Shown: positions 46,880 through 61,094, counted from the first letter of the stretch. The stretch: 64,000 nt of DNA from Trematomus loennbergii (GCA_012861695.1 JAAOOA010000388.1:62001-126000); one strand, 5' to 3'. The notes: a model not told the origin generated them from the sequence alone. Numbers and translations: made by a program.

Positions 46880-48042
46880 GTAAGAGTCTCTCCTGTAAAC
46901 TGACCTGAAGAGGATCCAGTTTTGATGTAATCTAATATATTAAACTGTTCTTTAATGAAATCATGTGAGCAGTTTGTAAAGGGTAAACGCAGCAGAGTAA
47001 GCTAACATTATCTAAGGATATTTCAATATGCAATTATATTATCATTGTATCTGTGTATAAAATGGTTTTAAATAGCAAACATGTTGATAAATACTGATTT
47101 AAAAACTATATATATTGTCCAAAACATTATTTAACTACTTGGGCATATCTATGATATGTCTTTTTAAGATGTTATTAATAATAGTGATAACCTGGTGAGC
47201 TGGTTGTGTTTAGCATTAGCAGATAAAACAGAGTTTTGTGAAATCACATGTAGAGTCAATGCAAAGACCCAGATCCGTGCCTGGCAACACGAAGGAAGTG
47301 AAGATGTTAAATTCATCACCTGCGTATTCGTGCAGCGTGACACATTTCAACTTGAGTGTAAAGTTAGTGACGCTCTGTTACAAAAACCTGTCAGTGTTGA
47401 GATTGTGCTCCTGGGGTCTCTGACGGTCTGAGGGGAATCAGAGAGGAGAACAGAGCTCTACAGCAGCTCATATTCAATCAGGGTTATTCATGTTCCTGTA
47501 TAAACCAGAGACTGTCTGTGGTGCTAACAATATAGTGACTGCTGTACTTATGACTTCATGAAGTTACTCTGAGTGTTGATGGAGCAGCTAATGTTAGCCT
47601 AGCTTTAATCAAACCGGTCTCATTCAGAAAAAAACATTTAAAAAGGTTTTATGCTCGTTGTGTTGGAGACAGACCTGACAAAGCATTAACTCAGGCTTTT
47701 TACAAATCAGTATCATTCTGTTGTTACTTAGGCATCCTTTCCATATGTTTATTTCTATGAATTCACAGCAGATTCTATGCAAGTTGGTTTATAGTGTACC
47801 AGGTTAATACAGCTGTGTGTGTAGATACAGGGAACATGTGCTCCTCTGGGGGATGAATCCAGACAGGATGCTCTCTGGTTTTATGATCATGTGAATTGTA
47901 CACTATCTACCTGATCACAAGGGTATATATTATACAGACCTTTTTTTAAATATCAAACTAGAATTTGCCCCCTTGTTGTACCTTTGGTGAGAATCAGCCC
48001 CTCTGAAGTAAAGTGCTATAAAGGATGTGTTCCTCTCCACAG
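46880..48042. other. Gene 3 intron with the empty DIRS target site
   Basis: AAC at 47227-47229 within GATAAAACAGAG is the unoccupied equivalent of the DIRS junctions. No insertion or exon is seen in the rest. Confidence 0.75.
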
Positions 48043-48134
48043 AGGGAAGAGGAAGAGTTGTGTTCCCCAGTGTGGAGAAAGATCCAGAACCAGAGCTGGC
48101 CTGCAGACAGCCAGTCAGACCAGCTCTGTACGAG
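48043..48134 (+). CDS. NLRC3-like gene 3, RING-deleted exon
   Basis: The exon is 92 nt instead of the inferred 236: a clean loss of 144 nt (48 codons). It reads GKRKSCVPQCGERSRTRAGL in the phase set by the previous exon. Only the last cysteine pair survives, so a zinc-binding RING is impossible. Flanking splice sites are intact. Confidence 0.8.
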
Positions 48135-48163
48135 GTAAGAGGCCGAACTCATGCAGCGTCTTA

Positions 48164-48926
48164 TGGCGCGTTTCCACTACACGGCCTCCTCGGCCTCGCT
48201 CGGTATGGCTGGGCCTCGTTAGGACTGGCTCACTTTATGGCGCATTTCCATTACAGTTTAGGAACTGGGGTAGTATCTATAGTAACGCAGTGTAGGCGGA
48301 GCCGTGACGTCATCTTCAATGAGAACCCCAGAAAAACAACACAGCCGTTAGCTGTTAGCACTCAGAGCTCACAGCTCCTCATATCTGTTCAGAAACTAGA
48401 CAAAAGTTAAACAAGTACAAACCACAGACTGCCTGTGTCATGGCGAATACAGTCGCTGCTTTATTTATGTCTGTATAGGCCGTTGTTGTGAGTGTGGACG
48501 GTCGGAGCATATACTGCGTTAGCTTAGCCAATCTCCATTTAGAAAACAAGCATTTTAAAAGGTGTTTCCCTGCCGTCTGTCTGCAGACTTGTCAAAGCAT
48601 TAATTCATGGTTTTTACTAACCGGTATCAGTATGTTGTTACTTCGGCATCATTTTGAAACGTGTATTACAATTAAATCACGGTCAAATATGTCCATCTTG
48701 TTGTAGTTGTAGCCCCCTTGCCAGCGATGCTCTCTCTAGTTTAGCATACTCAGCCCGACTCAGCCTCGTTGTCTCTGGCCCTAGACCCACGATTTTATGA
48801 GGCCAGAAAAACTGTGAATTAGGACCCGCCGGCCGGTACTAGGCCAAGTGGAAACGCAACCAAAGACGGGCCGCTGACGTCACAGCCCTCTTAAACCGGG
48901 CTGCGCGCTGTAGTGGAAACGCGCCA
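48164..48926. mobile_element. PIF/Harbinger-like MITE in gene 3 intron
   Basis: Ends TGGCGCGTTTCCACTACA and its perfect inverse TGTAGTGGAAACGCGCCA. TTA is duplicated on both sides (48161-48163 and 48927-48929). Genes 1, 2 and 4 have the uninterrupted CGTCTTATTCC site. A related internal end (TGGCGCATTTCCATTACA, 48238-48255) suggests a nested or rearranged structure. The 3-bp TTA duplication supports PIF/Harbinger. Confidence 0.88.
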
Positions 48927-49083
48927 TTATTCCTCTTCCTGGTTCATTTGTTTTTTTATTAGGTATTCTGTTGAAGAACATAGACATTAAAATGTTTATA
49001 AAACATTTAAACTCAGTCTGTTTTTATTAGTTTTATTGTTAGATTGTCATTTTCTGATTCTCTCCTGTTTCCTTCTCTTCCAG

Positions 49084-50914
49084 CAGATAGTGGTCTGCAG
49101 GAGGTTTTAGATGAACATAGGCTCAGTCTGAGGAGGAGATGTGAACGTGTGACTGAAGGAACTGATGAAAGTGAAACCCTCCTCAACAGGATCTTCACTG
49201 AGCTCTACATCACACAAGGCCAGAGTGAAGAGGTTAATACCCAACATGAGGTGAGGCAGCTGGAGACAGCTTCCAAGAAAGAGACCCTCCATGACACTCC
49301 AATCAAGTGCCAGGACATCTTTAAAGCCTTACCTGACCAACAGACTCTCATCAGAGCGGTCCTGACCAACGGAGTCGCTGGAGTTGGAAAAACCTTCTCA
49401 GTGCAGAAGTTCACTCTGGACTGGGCCGAGGGTTTGGAAAACCAAGATGTCAGTCTGGTGATCCCGCTCTCCTTCAGGGAGCTGAACCTGATCAAAGGTG
49501 AGCAGTACAGTCTTCTCAGGCTGCTCCATGTTTTCCATCCAACCTTACAGAAGGTCACAGCAGAGCAGCTGGCTGTCTGCAAAGTGCTGCTCATCTTTGA
49601 CGGCCTGGATGAAAGCAGACTTTCTCTGGACTTCAGAAACAATGAGGTTGTGTCTGATGTCTCAGCAGTCCTCAGTCAACGTGCTGCTGACAAACCTCAT
49701 CAGGGGGAAGCTGCTTCCCTCGGCTCTCGTCTGGATAACTTCCAGACCTGCAGCGGCCAATCAGATCCCTCCTGAGTGTGTGGACAGGGTAACAGAAGTA
49801 CGAGGCTTCACTGACGCCCAGAAGGAGGAGTACTTCAGGAGGAGATCGAGTGATGAAGACCTGTCCAGCAGAATCATCTCTCACATCAAGAGCTCCAGGA
49901 GCCTCCACATCATGTGTCTGATCCCAGTCTTCTGCTGGATCACTGCTGCAGTTCTGGACCACATGTTGACTACAGACCAGAGAGGAGAGCTGCCCAGACC
50001 CTCACTGACATGTACTCACACTTCCTGCTGGTCCAGACCAAGAGGAAGAAGCAGAAGTATGAAGAGGGACATGAGACGAGTCCACAGCAGCTGACGGAGG
50101 CTGACAGGGAGCTTCTTCTGAAGCTGGGGAGGCTGGCGTTTGAACATCTGGAGAAAGGACACATCATGTTCTACCAAGAAGACCTGCAGCGCTGTGGTCT
50201 TGGTGTCACCGAGGCCTTGGTGCACTCAGGAGTTTGTACAGAGATCTTCAAAGAGAGAGAGTGATCTTCCAGAAAACAGTCTACTGCTTTGTTCATCTGA
50301 GCATTCAGGAGTTTCTGGCTGCAGTCTACATGTTCCACTGTTACACCAACAGGACACAGAGGTACTGAAGGACTTCCTGCAGGAGACTGGATGAGAACAG
50401 TAACAACAGAGATCAGGATTACCCATCCCTGGATGTCTTCCTAAAGGGAGCCATGGAGAAATCCCTCAGAAGTGAAAATGGCCACCTGGACCTGTTTGTC
50501 CGCTTTCTCCACGGCCTCTCTCTGGAGTCCAACCAGAGACTGTTAGGAGGCCTGCTGGGTCGCACAGACAACAGTCCAATCATCCAGAGACTCTTCAGAG
50601 GCCTGCTGGGTCGCACAGACATCCAGAGAGCCATCAACAACCTGAAGGAGATGAACAGTGATAAATCTCTCCTGACAGGAGCATCAACATCTTCCACTGT
50701 CTGACAGAGATGAAGGACCACTCAGTACATCAGGAGATCACAGAGTTCCTGAAGTCAGAGAACAGATCAAGAAGAACTCTCTGTGATCCACTGCTCTGCT
50801 CTGGCCTACATGCTGCAGATGTCAGAGGAGGTTCTGGATGAGTTGGACCTGAGAAGTACAACACATCATGAGGGGACGAGACTGATTCCAGCTGTGAGGA
50901 ACTGCAGGAAGGCA
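49084..50914 (+). CDS. NLRC3-like gene 3, FISNA-NACHT exon, frameshifted
   Basis: Open from the CAGCAG acceptor through FISNA ([20 protein letters not shown]), Walker A GVAGVGKT (about 49375-49398) and Walker [13 protein letters not shown] dinucleotide lost from CTCTC near 49661 then shifts the frame. The [20 protein letters not shown] and [13 protein letters not shown] parts continue in the next frame (to about 49993, one C lost). They resume in a third frame to FKERE and a stop at 50262. The sequence beyond carries [19 protein letters not shown] and about two 18-aa repeat units (50544-50635). The exon ends at GTAAGTCC. Confidence 0.85.
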
Positions 50915-51693
50915 GTAAGTCCAGATGTGATTAACTTTATAAACTAATGTGGATCAGAAGTTTAATTATTCAAATAAACACTATAACATTTCTGCTGTTT
51001 AAATACTGAGAGCAAAATAAACCAACACTGTTCTTCTATTTATTTATAATAATAGTTAAACTGAAGCGTTTCTCTCTTCATATTGAGTGATGGAGGCGAC
51101 ATGTCAAACACATGAAGGACTCTAGAGGTTTCTCAGCATGTGATCACACCACACAGCAGGACTTACAGTTATCAGTTATTATTACTTTCTAGTAGTTTCT
51201 TTATCATTAAACACACACACGTTTTTATCACAATGTATTAGAGTTTAAAATCAGATCTATATCATATCCCACCAATACCAGAGTTATGTCTTAATCTCAT
51301 ATAGTGAGAACATCTGATGGTATTCAGTTTAAAATATTGAAACTTTATTGGTTTGTTAACTGTGTTTGTGTGCACAATACATTTCCAGATGCTCAGAGAA
51401 ACCAAAACATCCATCATTCACATCTAAATATTAATTAACATTTAAATATGTACATCTCTAATATTGTCAAGTGATTTATTTAATTTCTGTTTCTTGGTAA
51501 CAGTCAGTGACAGCAGGAGCACAGACATGTGATCAGATCACACTGACAACACATTACACTCTATTATCATATATTATTAAAATGGACTAACAGCAAATCT
51601 CAATCAGAACTATGTCAAATATTTTTTCATCAAATGCTTGAGGTCATTATGTTTCCTCTTTTTTCACATGTTGTAATATATGTGTTATTATAG
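50915..51693. other. Gene 3 intron, no feature recognised
   Basis: AT-rich, same as in the other copies. Confidence 0.6.
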
Positions 51694-51861
51694 ACTTACT
51701 TGTGGACTCTCAGAGACTCACTGTGAAGTCGTGGCCTCAGCTCTGAAGTCTGACCCTCCCATCTGAGAGATCTGGACCTGAGTGGCAACTCTGAAGGATT
51801 CAGGAGTGGAGCTGCTGAGTTCTGGACTAAAGAGTCCAAACTGCAGACTGGAGGCTCTCAG
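51694..51861 (+). CDS. NLRC3-like gene 3, LRR exon a (indels)
   Basis: [14 protein letters not shown] is readable. The first codons have lost about five bases relative to gene 2 (ACTTACTTGTGG against ACTTACTGACTGTGG). The donor CTCAG|GTCAG is intact. Confidence 0.7.
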
Positions 51862-52157
51862 GTCAGTTCACTGACTGAACTTCATCTGTTTGTTTTATCA
51901 TTTTCTGAATTTGAAAAAAACATTAAAGTTTTTCCACTTTTGCTAATGACTGAATATTGATCAGAATAACAAAGAGAAGGTGAATGTGTGAGGGAGAGAG
52001 TTTGAGCTTCCACAGACTCACTCTGTGCTCCATGAGTCAGTGGAGATGCTGTCAGTACTGATGAGCTGTGAGGGAGATGAAGGAGTTGTTAAACATCTGA
52101 TCAAAGTTAAAGTTCCAGATTATCAATGGATTGTTTCTACATCATCTCTGAGATTAA

Positions 52158-52934
52158 AGGTCTCCTATCATGCAAATCACTTTCTGATGTCTTCTACATC
52201 ACCATGTGTCCCCGGTGTGTCCCCGGTGTGTCCCCGGTGTGTCCCGGTGTGTCCCGGTGTGTCCCCGGTGTGTCCCCGGTGTGTCCCCGGTGTGTCCCCG
52301 TGTGTCAGGAGACTCACAAAGTGTCAGGAAACAAACCCCTCTCTCTTTTCCTCCGTACCCACATCTCTAAAAACGGGGAACAACGGAGCTGATCCAGATT
52401 TGCTGCGTCATGACGGCATTACTAAATTGTGGGCGGGCTTTACACCAACGGGCCAATCAGAAACGTTGCTGTCAGAAACAATGAGACGTGTTCTGGAAGT
52501 AATATGGTCTGTGTTTACATTAGCATGCTAACACTCAGAGCTAACCTGTACTGGAGAGAGCATGTGTGAAGAAGCAGGAAATAAAAGGAACTCACCTTGT
52601 GGTAAACCTGAGAGAGAGAAGAGTTTGAGCTCCATACTGTTTCAGAGATAATCCTTGATGTGGTTTGGAACATGATATGGAGTTTAATCACGGCAGCATT
52701 TAGCTGAGTTTCTGGGTAGAATTCTGATCAGGCATTAGCTCCACCTCCTTTTTTTTTTCAAGCTAAGGACCCGAACCTGCTCTTCTCTAACAGCTGGAAC
52801 AGAGGGATATGAGGGATTTCTAAAATGCATGATCTGTTTGGTATTTTGAGCAAAACACATCATAGACTGTTTTTATATATTTGTATATATCTGAGACCCA
52901 TAATATATGCCTAAAGCTAGCAGATAGGAGACCT
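52158..52934. mobile_element. TTAA-flanked inverted-repeat transposon in gene 3 intron
   Basis: Ends AGGTCTCCTATC and GATAGGAGACCT with flanking TTAA (52154-52157 and 52935-52938). Contains the CCCCGGTGTGT minisatellite at 52207-52306. Confidence 0.82.
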
Positions 52935-53031
52935 TTAAAACCCTGTTTAACTCTGAACAGATTATTAAACCTGGAGTTATTTCAAACAGGAACTTTGTTT
53001 TCTAAAGTTACATCATGTTCTCTTTATTCAG

Positions 53032-53194
53032 TCTGGGGCTGCAGTTTGTCAGAGATCAGCTGTTCTGCTCTGCCTCAGCTCTGAAGTCCAACATCCATCT
53101 GAGAGATCTGGACCTGGGTACAACGCTCTGAAGGATTCAGGAGTGGAGCTGGGAGATCTTCTGGAGAGTCCAGACTGCAGACTGAGACTCTCAG
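53032..53194 (+). CDS. NLRC3-like gene 3, LRR exon b (indels)
   Basis: Same LRR as gene 1 exon b, but with losses in CTCTGCCTCAG, GGGTACAACG and GCTGGGAGATC (CTG-rich spots). Confidence 0.68.
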
Positions 53195-53733
53195 TCAGTT
53201 CACTGACTCTCTGTTACTGCTGGAGATCTCATGTTTCATTAGTTATTCAACCTGATTCTTCACATAATTAACTTACATCATAAAGTTGTAAATGTTCTTT
53301 TATTCATTCTTTCATTTGTAGGTACTAAAGTAAGAACTGCAGAGATACATGTTGACTGATTCTTAAAGGAACTGAATAGATGTTAGTTGTTCAAAGTAAA
53401 TCTATGTTTTTAATATTTAGTAAACGATAACGTCTGAATAAAGTTCATCTGAAAGGCAAAGCAAGTTTATTTATATAGCACCTTTCAACACAAGGCAATT
53501 CAAGGTGCTTTACAAAAATGAAAGACATTCAGACAAAGCATTTAAAAACAGTCATTAAAAAGAAAAGATAATAAAAGAAACATTAACAGAAAAAATACAT
53601 GAATAAAAAGTAATATTAGGATAAAGTTAACTTTCTGAAGAAGACATATGTTTTTGTTCCCATTCATTTCAATGTTGAGTAACACATCTGATTATAAACT
53701 GATTTGTATCCTCATCATGTTTTCTTTATTCAG

Positions 53734-53897
53734 ACTGTACTGCAGTTGTCAGAGATCAGCTGTTCTGCTCTGGCCTCAGCTCTGAAGTCCAACATCCATC
53801 TGAGAGAGCTGGACCTGTGGAACAACGATCTGCAGGATTCAGAGAAGCTGCTGAGAGATCTTCTGGAGAGTCCAGACTGCAGACTGGAGACCCTCTG
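53734..53897 (+). CDS. NLRC3-like gene 3, LRR exon c
   Basis: Nearly complete unit: [20 protein letters not shown], then [20 protein letters not shown] and [10 protein letters not shown]. This is the cleanest copy of exon c in the window. Confidence 0.82.
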
Positions 53898-54139
53898 GTC
53901 AGTAAGGGGTCTCTGCTGGTTCAGCAGTATTGTATGAACCACAGGGAGGTGTTTCTCTCACTGGGGAAACAGATCAGTGATGTTACCCACTGACTGCAGG
54001 CTCTTCATTCTTCCATCAACTATAGAAGGCCAGCTGAAATGCAAAGCCACACTTTAGTAATCAACTCTCTAACAGACGGGGTTTTACAGAAGAGTGGGAA
54101 AGGTAGTCTGTTCTTATGGGATGTTTTTAGTTTCTAGCC

Positions 54140-54691
54140 CAGGGGTGTCCAAACTGCGGCCCGGGGGCCAAATGGCCCTCGGAATCGGCCCTCAGCAAAT
54201 TCTGAAAGTATAATGAAATATGGCCCACACATGAAACTTGTGCTTGTCTTGTATTGTACTTCTTAAATATATATGTACACATATATTACACAGTAGTATT
54301 CATGTGTTAATAAGAGCCCACCTTTAAAATAAATGCAGTCAATTAAAGCTGAAAACATTTTCTAACAAATCTAACTTGATAAGAAAAAAGCCCAATAACT
54401 TATTTTATAACAAGCGTGAAATAAACCCTTCATATTTCCTGTAATTATAATCAATCTGAAGCTCCTGTTTAAAGGAATGAGCTGCTGACAGAATAAAGTA
54501 AACCCTCTGGAGAGCTGGAGCTGTTTTGTTTCTTAAAGCATCTTCAAGTAACAAGCATCCTTTACCTTCATTTGATTGAGTTTCCTGACTTATAACTGAA
54601 CTCATGAGGCAGTAAACCTCTAGAGAGCGGCCCAGACCTTTATATATGTTTCTGTATGTGGCCCTCGGTGAAAAAGGTTTGGACCCCCCTG
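54140..54691. mobile_element. hAT-type non-autonomous transposon in gene 3 intron
   Basis: Same site and ends as 13593-14141, flanked by TTCTAGCC and TTCTAGAC. Confidence 0.85.
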
Positions 54692-54874
54692 TTCTAGACC
54701 AATGACTGGTTACTTCCTGTCATGCAGCTGAGAGCTGTGGCAGGCAGTCGTAGTGTTTGCAGAAGAAGATATGATGGGATGTAAAGCATGAGATCAGGAC
54801 TCTGAAGCTGACTCAAAGAACTAACACTTATTTTAAACTGGATCTAAACTGTTGGATTGTGTTCATCTCTACAG

Positions 54875-55186
54875 GATCAATGAGAGACGATCAGAGCCAC
54901 GATCCAGAAGACCTGTGAGTACTGAAACCATATCCTCCATTCATCAAGATATGAAACTCTTTAATGGAGCGTGACCTCAGAGGAAAACTACACTCTTCTT
55001 TCTCTCTCTCTCTCCTTCTCCTCTCAGGTGACAGGAAGTGAAGACACACAGAAAGGTGAGAGGTCGTACCGTGTGAACTTTATTTATTGAGGTTTCAACA
55101 CGTCTTTCTGGTGTTCCAGACAAATCTGTAAGCTCAGGTTTGATTTGTTCTCAGTGTATTCATCACGGGGCGAGTTTGAGACGTGA
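54875..55186 (+). CDS. NLRC3-like gene 3, three terminal exons and stop
   Basis: Exons 54875-54914, 55028-55055 and 55155 onward, ending YSSRGEFET with the stop at 55184-55186. The 28-nt middle exon is identical to those in genes 1 and 2. Confidence 0.6.
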
Positions 55187-55257
55187 AGAGGAGCGTGGAG
55201 GCATTTTGGAAATAAAGAAGAAGGCTGCAGCTGATGAGAGACTTCCTGTTAGCTCTC

Positions 55258-55688
55258 CTGTTGGTTTGCTTTTTCAACTCAAGGAGCTCAAAGACTGATT
55301 GAAAGTTGATTTGATTTGCATAATTTCTGATTTCTGATTAAATGTGAAGGAAAATTCACCTTTGAGTTGATACAGTATATGTGTGCATATAATGCACCCT
55401 TTGGCCTAACCTGGGAGAGCCTTATGTTCACTGCCAACCTAAGGACCTCCAACATGTTAATCAAGAATTTATTGAAAGTTATTTGACTGATTGTTGTATA
55501 TCGGCTCAGCCAGGTTATATGGGATGCAGTCTACTTACAGAGGGGTCACTCATTTTGAAATATTACACTTTGTTTTATTTTTCTTTAATTGATCATGCTC
55601 ATGTAGAATGCTATCACGCTATTGGTTGTTTATAGCATAAAGAACATCTGATTTAATGTGAGGTAGGGAAATAATCATTTGAGGATAA
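55258..55688. other. Intergenic block D after gene 3, left part
   Basis: Directly joined to the gene end as after gene 1. No gene seen. Confidence 0.6.
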
Positions 55689-55693
55689 GTATG

Positions 55694-56145
55694 TGTCATC
55701 TCTCGCAAATTATGTTAGTTTAGTGTTTTTGTCTTGTGATTTTCACCTTTATTTTTGAATAGTAACATTCCCTCTCGTTTCAGATACTCTGACCTCCCTT
55801 CCTGGTGTGTCTCCCACTCCTGTGATTGTCGACCCCGCCCCTGATTGTTTCCCCATTACCTGGTGTATTTATTGTCCTCGTCTCCCTTTGTCCTGTGCCA
55901 GTTCGTTTCGTTCCTTGTGACAAACAACCAGCATTATCAATCCAGGATTACCCCCAAGCAGAGCTTCGAGCCACGTCTTATTTAAGTATTTTTGTTGTTC
56001 ATGCTCCTAGTGTTTTTTCCTCTTTAAGAGTGATTTTGTTTTTTGTACCACTATAGTTGAGCTTTGGTTTGAATAAAACCTTTTTTTTGTTAAATCCTGT
56101 GTGAGTTGTGCATTTGAGTTCATACCCGTTTAATCAGTCGTAACA
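55694..56145 (+). mobile_element. Solo LTR (copy 3)
   Basis: TGTCATCTC to GTCGTAACA, flanked by GTATG (55689-55693 and 56146-56150). Confidence 0.85.
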
Positions 56146-56150
56146 GTATG

Positions 56151-57049
56151 TGTATTTAAATATGTAATTTACAACAGCTGTAAGATGCTTGATAAGCTTG
56201 ATATGCACCTTGAAAAAGTGCTTGAATTTGACTTTGGAAAAGGTGTAAGAACCCTGAATTGAGTTCATGTTTGTTCTAATAAACTGGTTTCAATGGATTA
56301 AACCCAAAGTGGCAGAAACAAGAAAACGTCTCATATTTTCACATATTTTGTTCATATACTAACATTTATTACAAGAACTGACCTTGTCTTGTGAGAACTG
56401 AATGTAGAAGTATTTATAAAGTTGGGTTTTTAAGTTAGGGTCAAATACAGTTTTTAGAATATAACATTCAGTTTCAAATTCATTGGAATTATGGTTTTGT
56501 TTACAGCGTTAGCGCCAAATTAATGACATTACAAAAACAGCTCCAAACAAGGCTCACTTACCGTTTCACAGAGTTACAGAACCTCATGTTATTGGAAACC
56601 ACTTAAATTCTAATAAATTAAATAAATGTCGTACTATTCCGACTCAGTTTTTTTAATGCAGTTATTCAAGTTGAACAATTCTAATGAAAATATGAAAATT
56701 AATTAAAACACTTTGTTTTATTTTTCAAAATGATTATTGTTCAGCACACATGCCCCAAACAGATATTGTGATCCTCCTTGAAAAAGTCTTTAAGCAAAAC
56801 AACATAGATCTATTGTTGACAACTGACATGGTGGATATTAAACTCTCCGGGTAGATGACCAGAGTTTTAGCATCGTATTCAAGATTTATTGTGATTTGTA
56901 CATAGTGTAAATATATCAATGAAAACCTTAGGTCACAGGCTCCTCCAACTGTGCAACACAATAAAACAGATAGAAAAGTGCAAGGAGAGTCTATATACAA
57001 GTAATTGGAATATGATATATTAGATAAATAATGTGTAAGTTGCAGAGAT
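56151..57049. other. Intergenic block D after gene 3, right part
   Basis: AT-rich, shared with the other blocks, no gene seen. Confidence 0.6.
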
Positions 57050-57299
57050 GGCAAAATGTGATTTTATGCGGTGAAGTTGCGAAATATGCGGAAATATGCT
57101 AAATATGCGAAAAGTTGCGAAATATGCGGGAAGCGGAAAAAAGGTGATTCTTCTCCCACACCCTGTTACTAGGCTACTACTGAATGAAAGTGAGCCCTTT
57201 TAAAGAGTTCCTATGATAAACAAGCATACTAGAAGCAAGCTACATCACAAAGTGTTATTTATGTATTTATATATGGGCTATTTTAATCACTCTCTCTCA

Positions 57300-57394
<95 letters not shown>

Positions 57395-57995
57395 TCTCCG
57401 CCTCATTCTGTTTTCATTTACTCGTTCGTTATCTGACCAGCTTCAATCTTGTAGGCTGCTCACCTCGTTTCTTGTAGCCCTCGAAAGGGTTTTGGAGGTT
57501 GATGCCTCGGTGAACGCGAGTTGTTTGGCTTTCTTGTCCGCAGCAGCAGAAAGCATTTTCGAATGTTTGAATGAATCAAAGTTTTCTCTTATGCTCCAAC
57601 ACACAGTTGCACGGGGTGCAGAATAGTTTCCCCCCACTTTCGTGCAAGACATCAGGGTACTGCTTTGCCCGGTCTTTAGCAGAAATGTTCGTCGGTAAAT
57701 GAGATGGATTCGATTTTTGATCTTGGTGTGTTCTCTCTCGTGTGAGTTCCACACGTTCACTCTACGGTGTTGTTTACCTTCTGTGATGCGCGAGCTGATG
57801 ACGTCGCGTCATCATCACTACTTCACGTCAAGACGAGTTCACTTTTTTTTTTCTCAACTTTGTGTGGAAAAATGCGGGGATTATGCGCCCTTTTAATAAA
57901 TATGCACCCTTTTACAAATCTGCGCCATTTTGCTGATTATGCGGTAAATTATGCGATCGCATAATCGCGTTTTTCTGGAGGGTCTAAAAGTCCAT
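57050..57995 (-). mobile_element. CGGBP1-type hAT remnant (second copy)
   Basis: Twin of 40416-41330, with TGCG repeats at both ends, a CA tract (57298-57391) and KKAKQLAFTEASTSKTLSRA on the minus strand at 57443-57760. Confidence 0.6.
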
Positions 57996-58009
57996 CTGTC
58001 TCATCTGCA

Positions 58010-58345
58010 ATGCGAGCGTGGCTTTATCGAAGAAGGGTAATTTAGGAGCGGCATTTCAAAACAGTGCACAAACGCGACGAGACGGAATTCCCTCCTAATT
58101 CTGCCCTACGCTCCCAAAAGGTGAGGGACCTGAAAGGACAGCTCAATGCACAGCAGTCCATTTTCACCAGGCCCAACAACAAGAGCAAGGCTGCTACCAT
58201 AGCATCTTATCGTGTCAGTCACGTTTTGCGAAACACATGAAGTCTTTCAAAGACGGCGAAGTTGTGAAAGAAGCATTCCTGGAGGCTGCCGACGCGCTTT
58301 TTGGGGACAGTAAAAATAACAGTAGCATTTCAACAGGTTTTTGAT
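58010..58345 (+). pseudogene. GTF2IRD2-like hAT transposase fragment (second copy)
   Basis: Twin of 41331-41690. HMKSFKDGEVVKEAFLEAAD is readable and frames are broken. Confidence 0.6.
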
Positions 58346-59769
<1,424 letters not shown>

Positions 59770-59792
59770 AGTGTTACTGGTTTATCTCTCAG

Positions 59793-59927
59793 ACTGGAGA
59801 AGATGAGTGATTTTAAAGATGAGGAAGAGGACAAATCTTCAGTCTCCAGCGGTCTGTCTCTGAAGAGTGACTGGTCTATGGGTCGTCCTCCACTCTTCAG
59901 TAATGAACCTGGACCCTCAGACACAAA
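59793..59927 (+). CDS. NLRC3-like gene 4, start-codon exon
   Basis: ATG at 59803. It reads MSDFKDEEEDKSSVSSGLSL, KSDWSMG and RPPLFSNEPGPSDTK, and is fully open. It splices in phase 2 to the 61095 exon. The intron just downstream matches the intron after the second N-terminal exon of gene 3, so only one N-terminal module remains here. Confidence 0.82.
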
Positions 59928-61094
59928 GTAAGAGTTTCTCCTGTAAACTGACCTGAAGAGGATCCAGTTTTATGTAATCTAATATATTAAACTGTTCTTT
60001 AATGATATAATGTGAGCAGTTTGTAAAGGGAAAACGCAGCAGAGTAAGCTAACATTATCTAAGGATATCAGTTCAGTATGCAATTATATTATCATTGTAT
60101 CTGTGTATAAATGGTTTTACATAGCAACAATATTGATAAATACTGATTTAAAAACTATATATATTGTCCAAAACATTATTTACCAATTTGGGCATGTCTA
60201 TGATATGTCTTTTTAAGATGTTTATTAATAATAGTGATAACCTGGTGAGCTGGTTGTGTTTAGCATTAGCAGATAAAACAGAGTTTTGTGAAATCACATG
60301 TAGAGTCAATGCAAAGACCCAGATCCGTGCCGGGCAACACGAAGGAAGTGAAGATGTTAAATTCATGTCACCTGCGTATTCGTGCAGCGTGACACATTTC
60401 AACTTGAGTGTAAAGTTAGTGACGCTCTGTTACAAAAACCTGTCAGTGTTGAGATTGTGCTCCTGGGGTCTCTGACGGTCTGAGGGGAATCAGAGAGGAG
60501 AACAGAGCTCGACAGCAGCTCATATTCAATCAGGGTTATTCATGTTCCTGTATAAACCAGAGACTGTCTGTGGTGCTAACAATATAGTGACTGCTGTACT
60601 TATGACTTCATGAAGTTACTCTGAGTGTTGATGGAGCAGCTAATGTTAGCCTAGCTTTAATCAAACCGGTCTCATTCAGAAAAAAACATTTAAAAAGGTT
60701 TTTATGCTCGTTGTGTTGGAGACAGACCTGACAAAGCATAACTCAGGCTTTTTACAAATCAGTATCATTCTGTTGTTATTTAGGCATCCTTTCCATATGT
60801 TTATTTCTATGAATTCACAGCAGATTCTCTGCAAGTTGGGTTTATAGTGTACCAGGTTAATACAGCTGTGTGTGTAGATACAGGGAACATGTGCTCCTCT
60901 GGGGATGAATCCAGACAGGATGCTCTCTGGTTTTATGATCATGTGAATTGTAAGCTATCTACCTGATCACAAGGGTATATATTATACAGACCTTTTTTTA
61001 AATATCAAACTAGAATTTGCCCCCTTGTTGTACCTTTGGTGAGAATCAGCCCCTCTGAAGTAAAGTGCTATAAAGGATGTGTTCCTCTCCACAG
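59928..61094. other. Gene 4 intron with the empty DIRS target site
   Basis: AAC at 60277-60279 marks the unoccupied DIRS site. No other feature is recognised. Confidence 0.7.
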
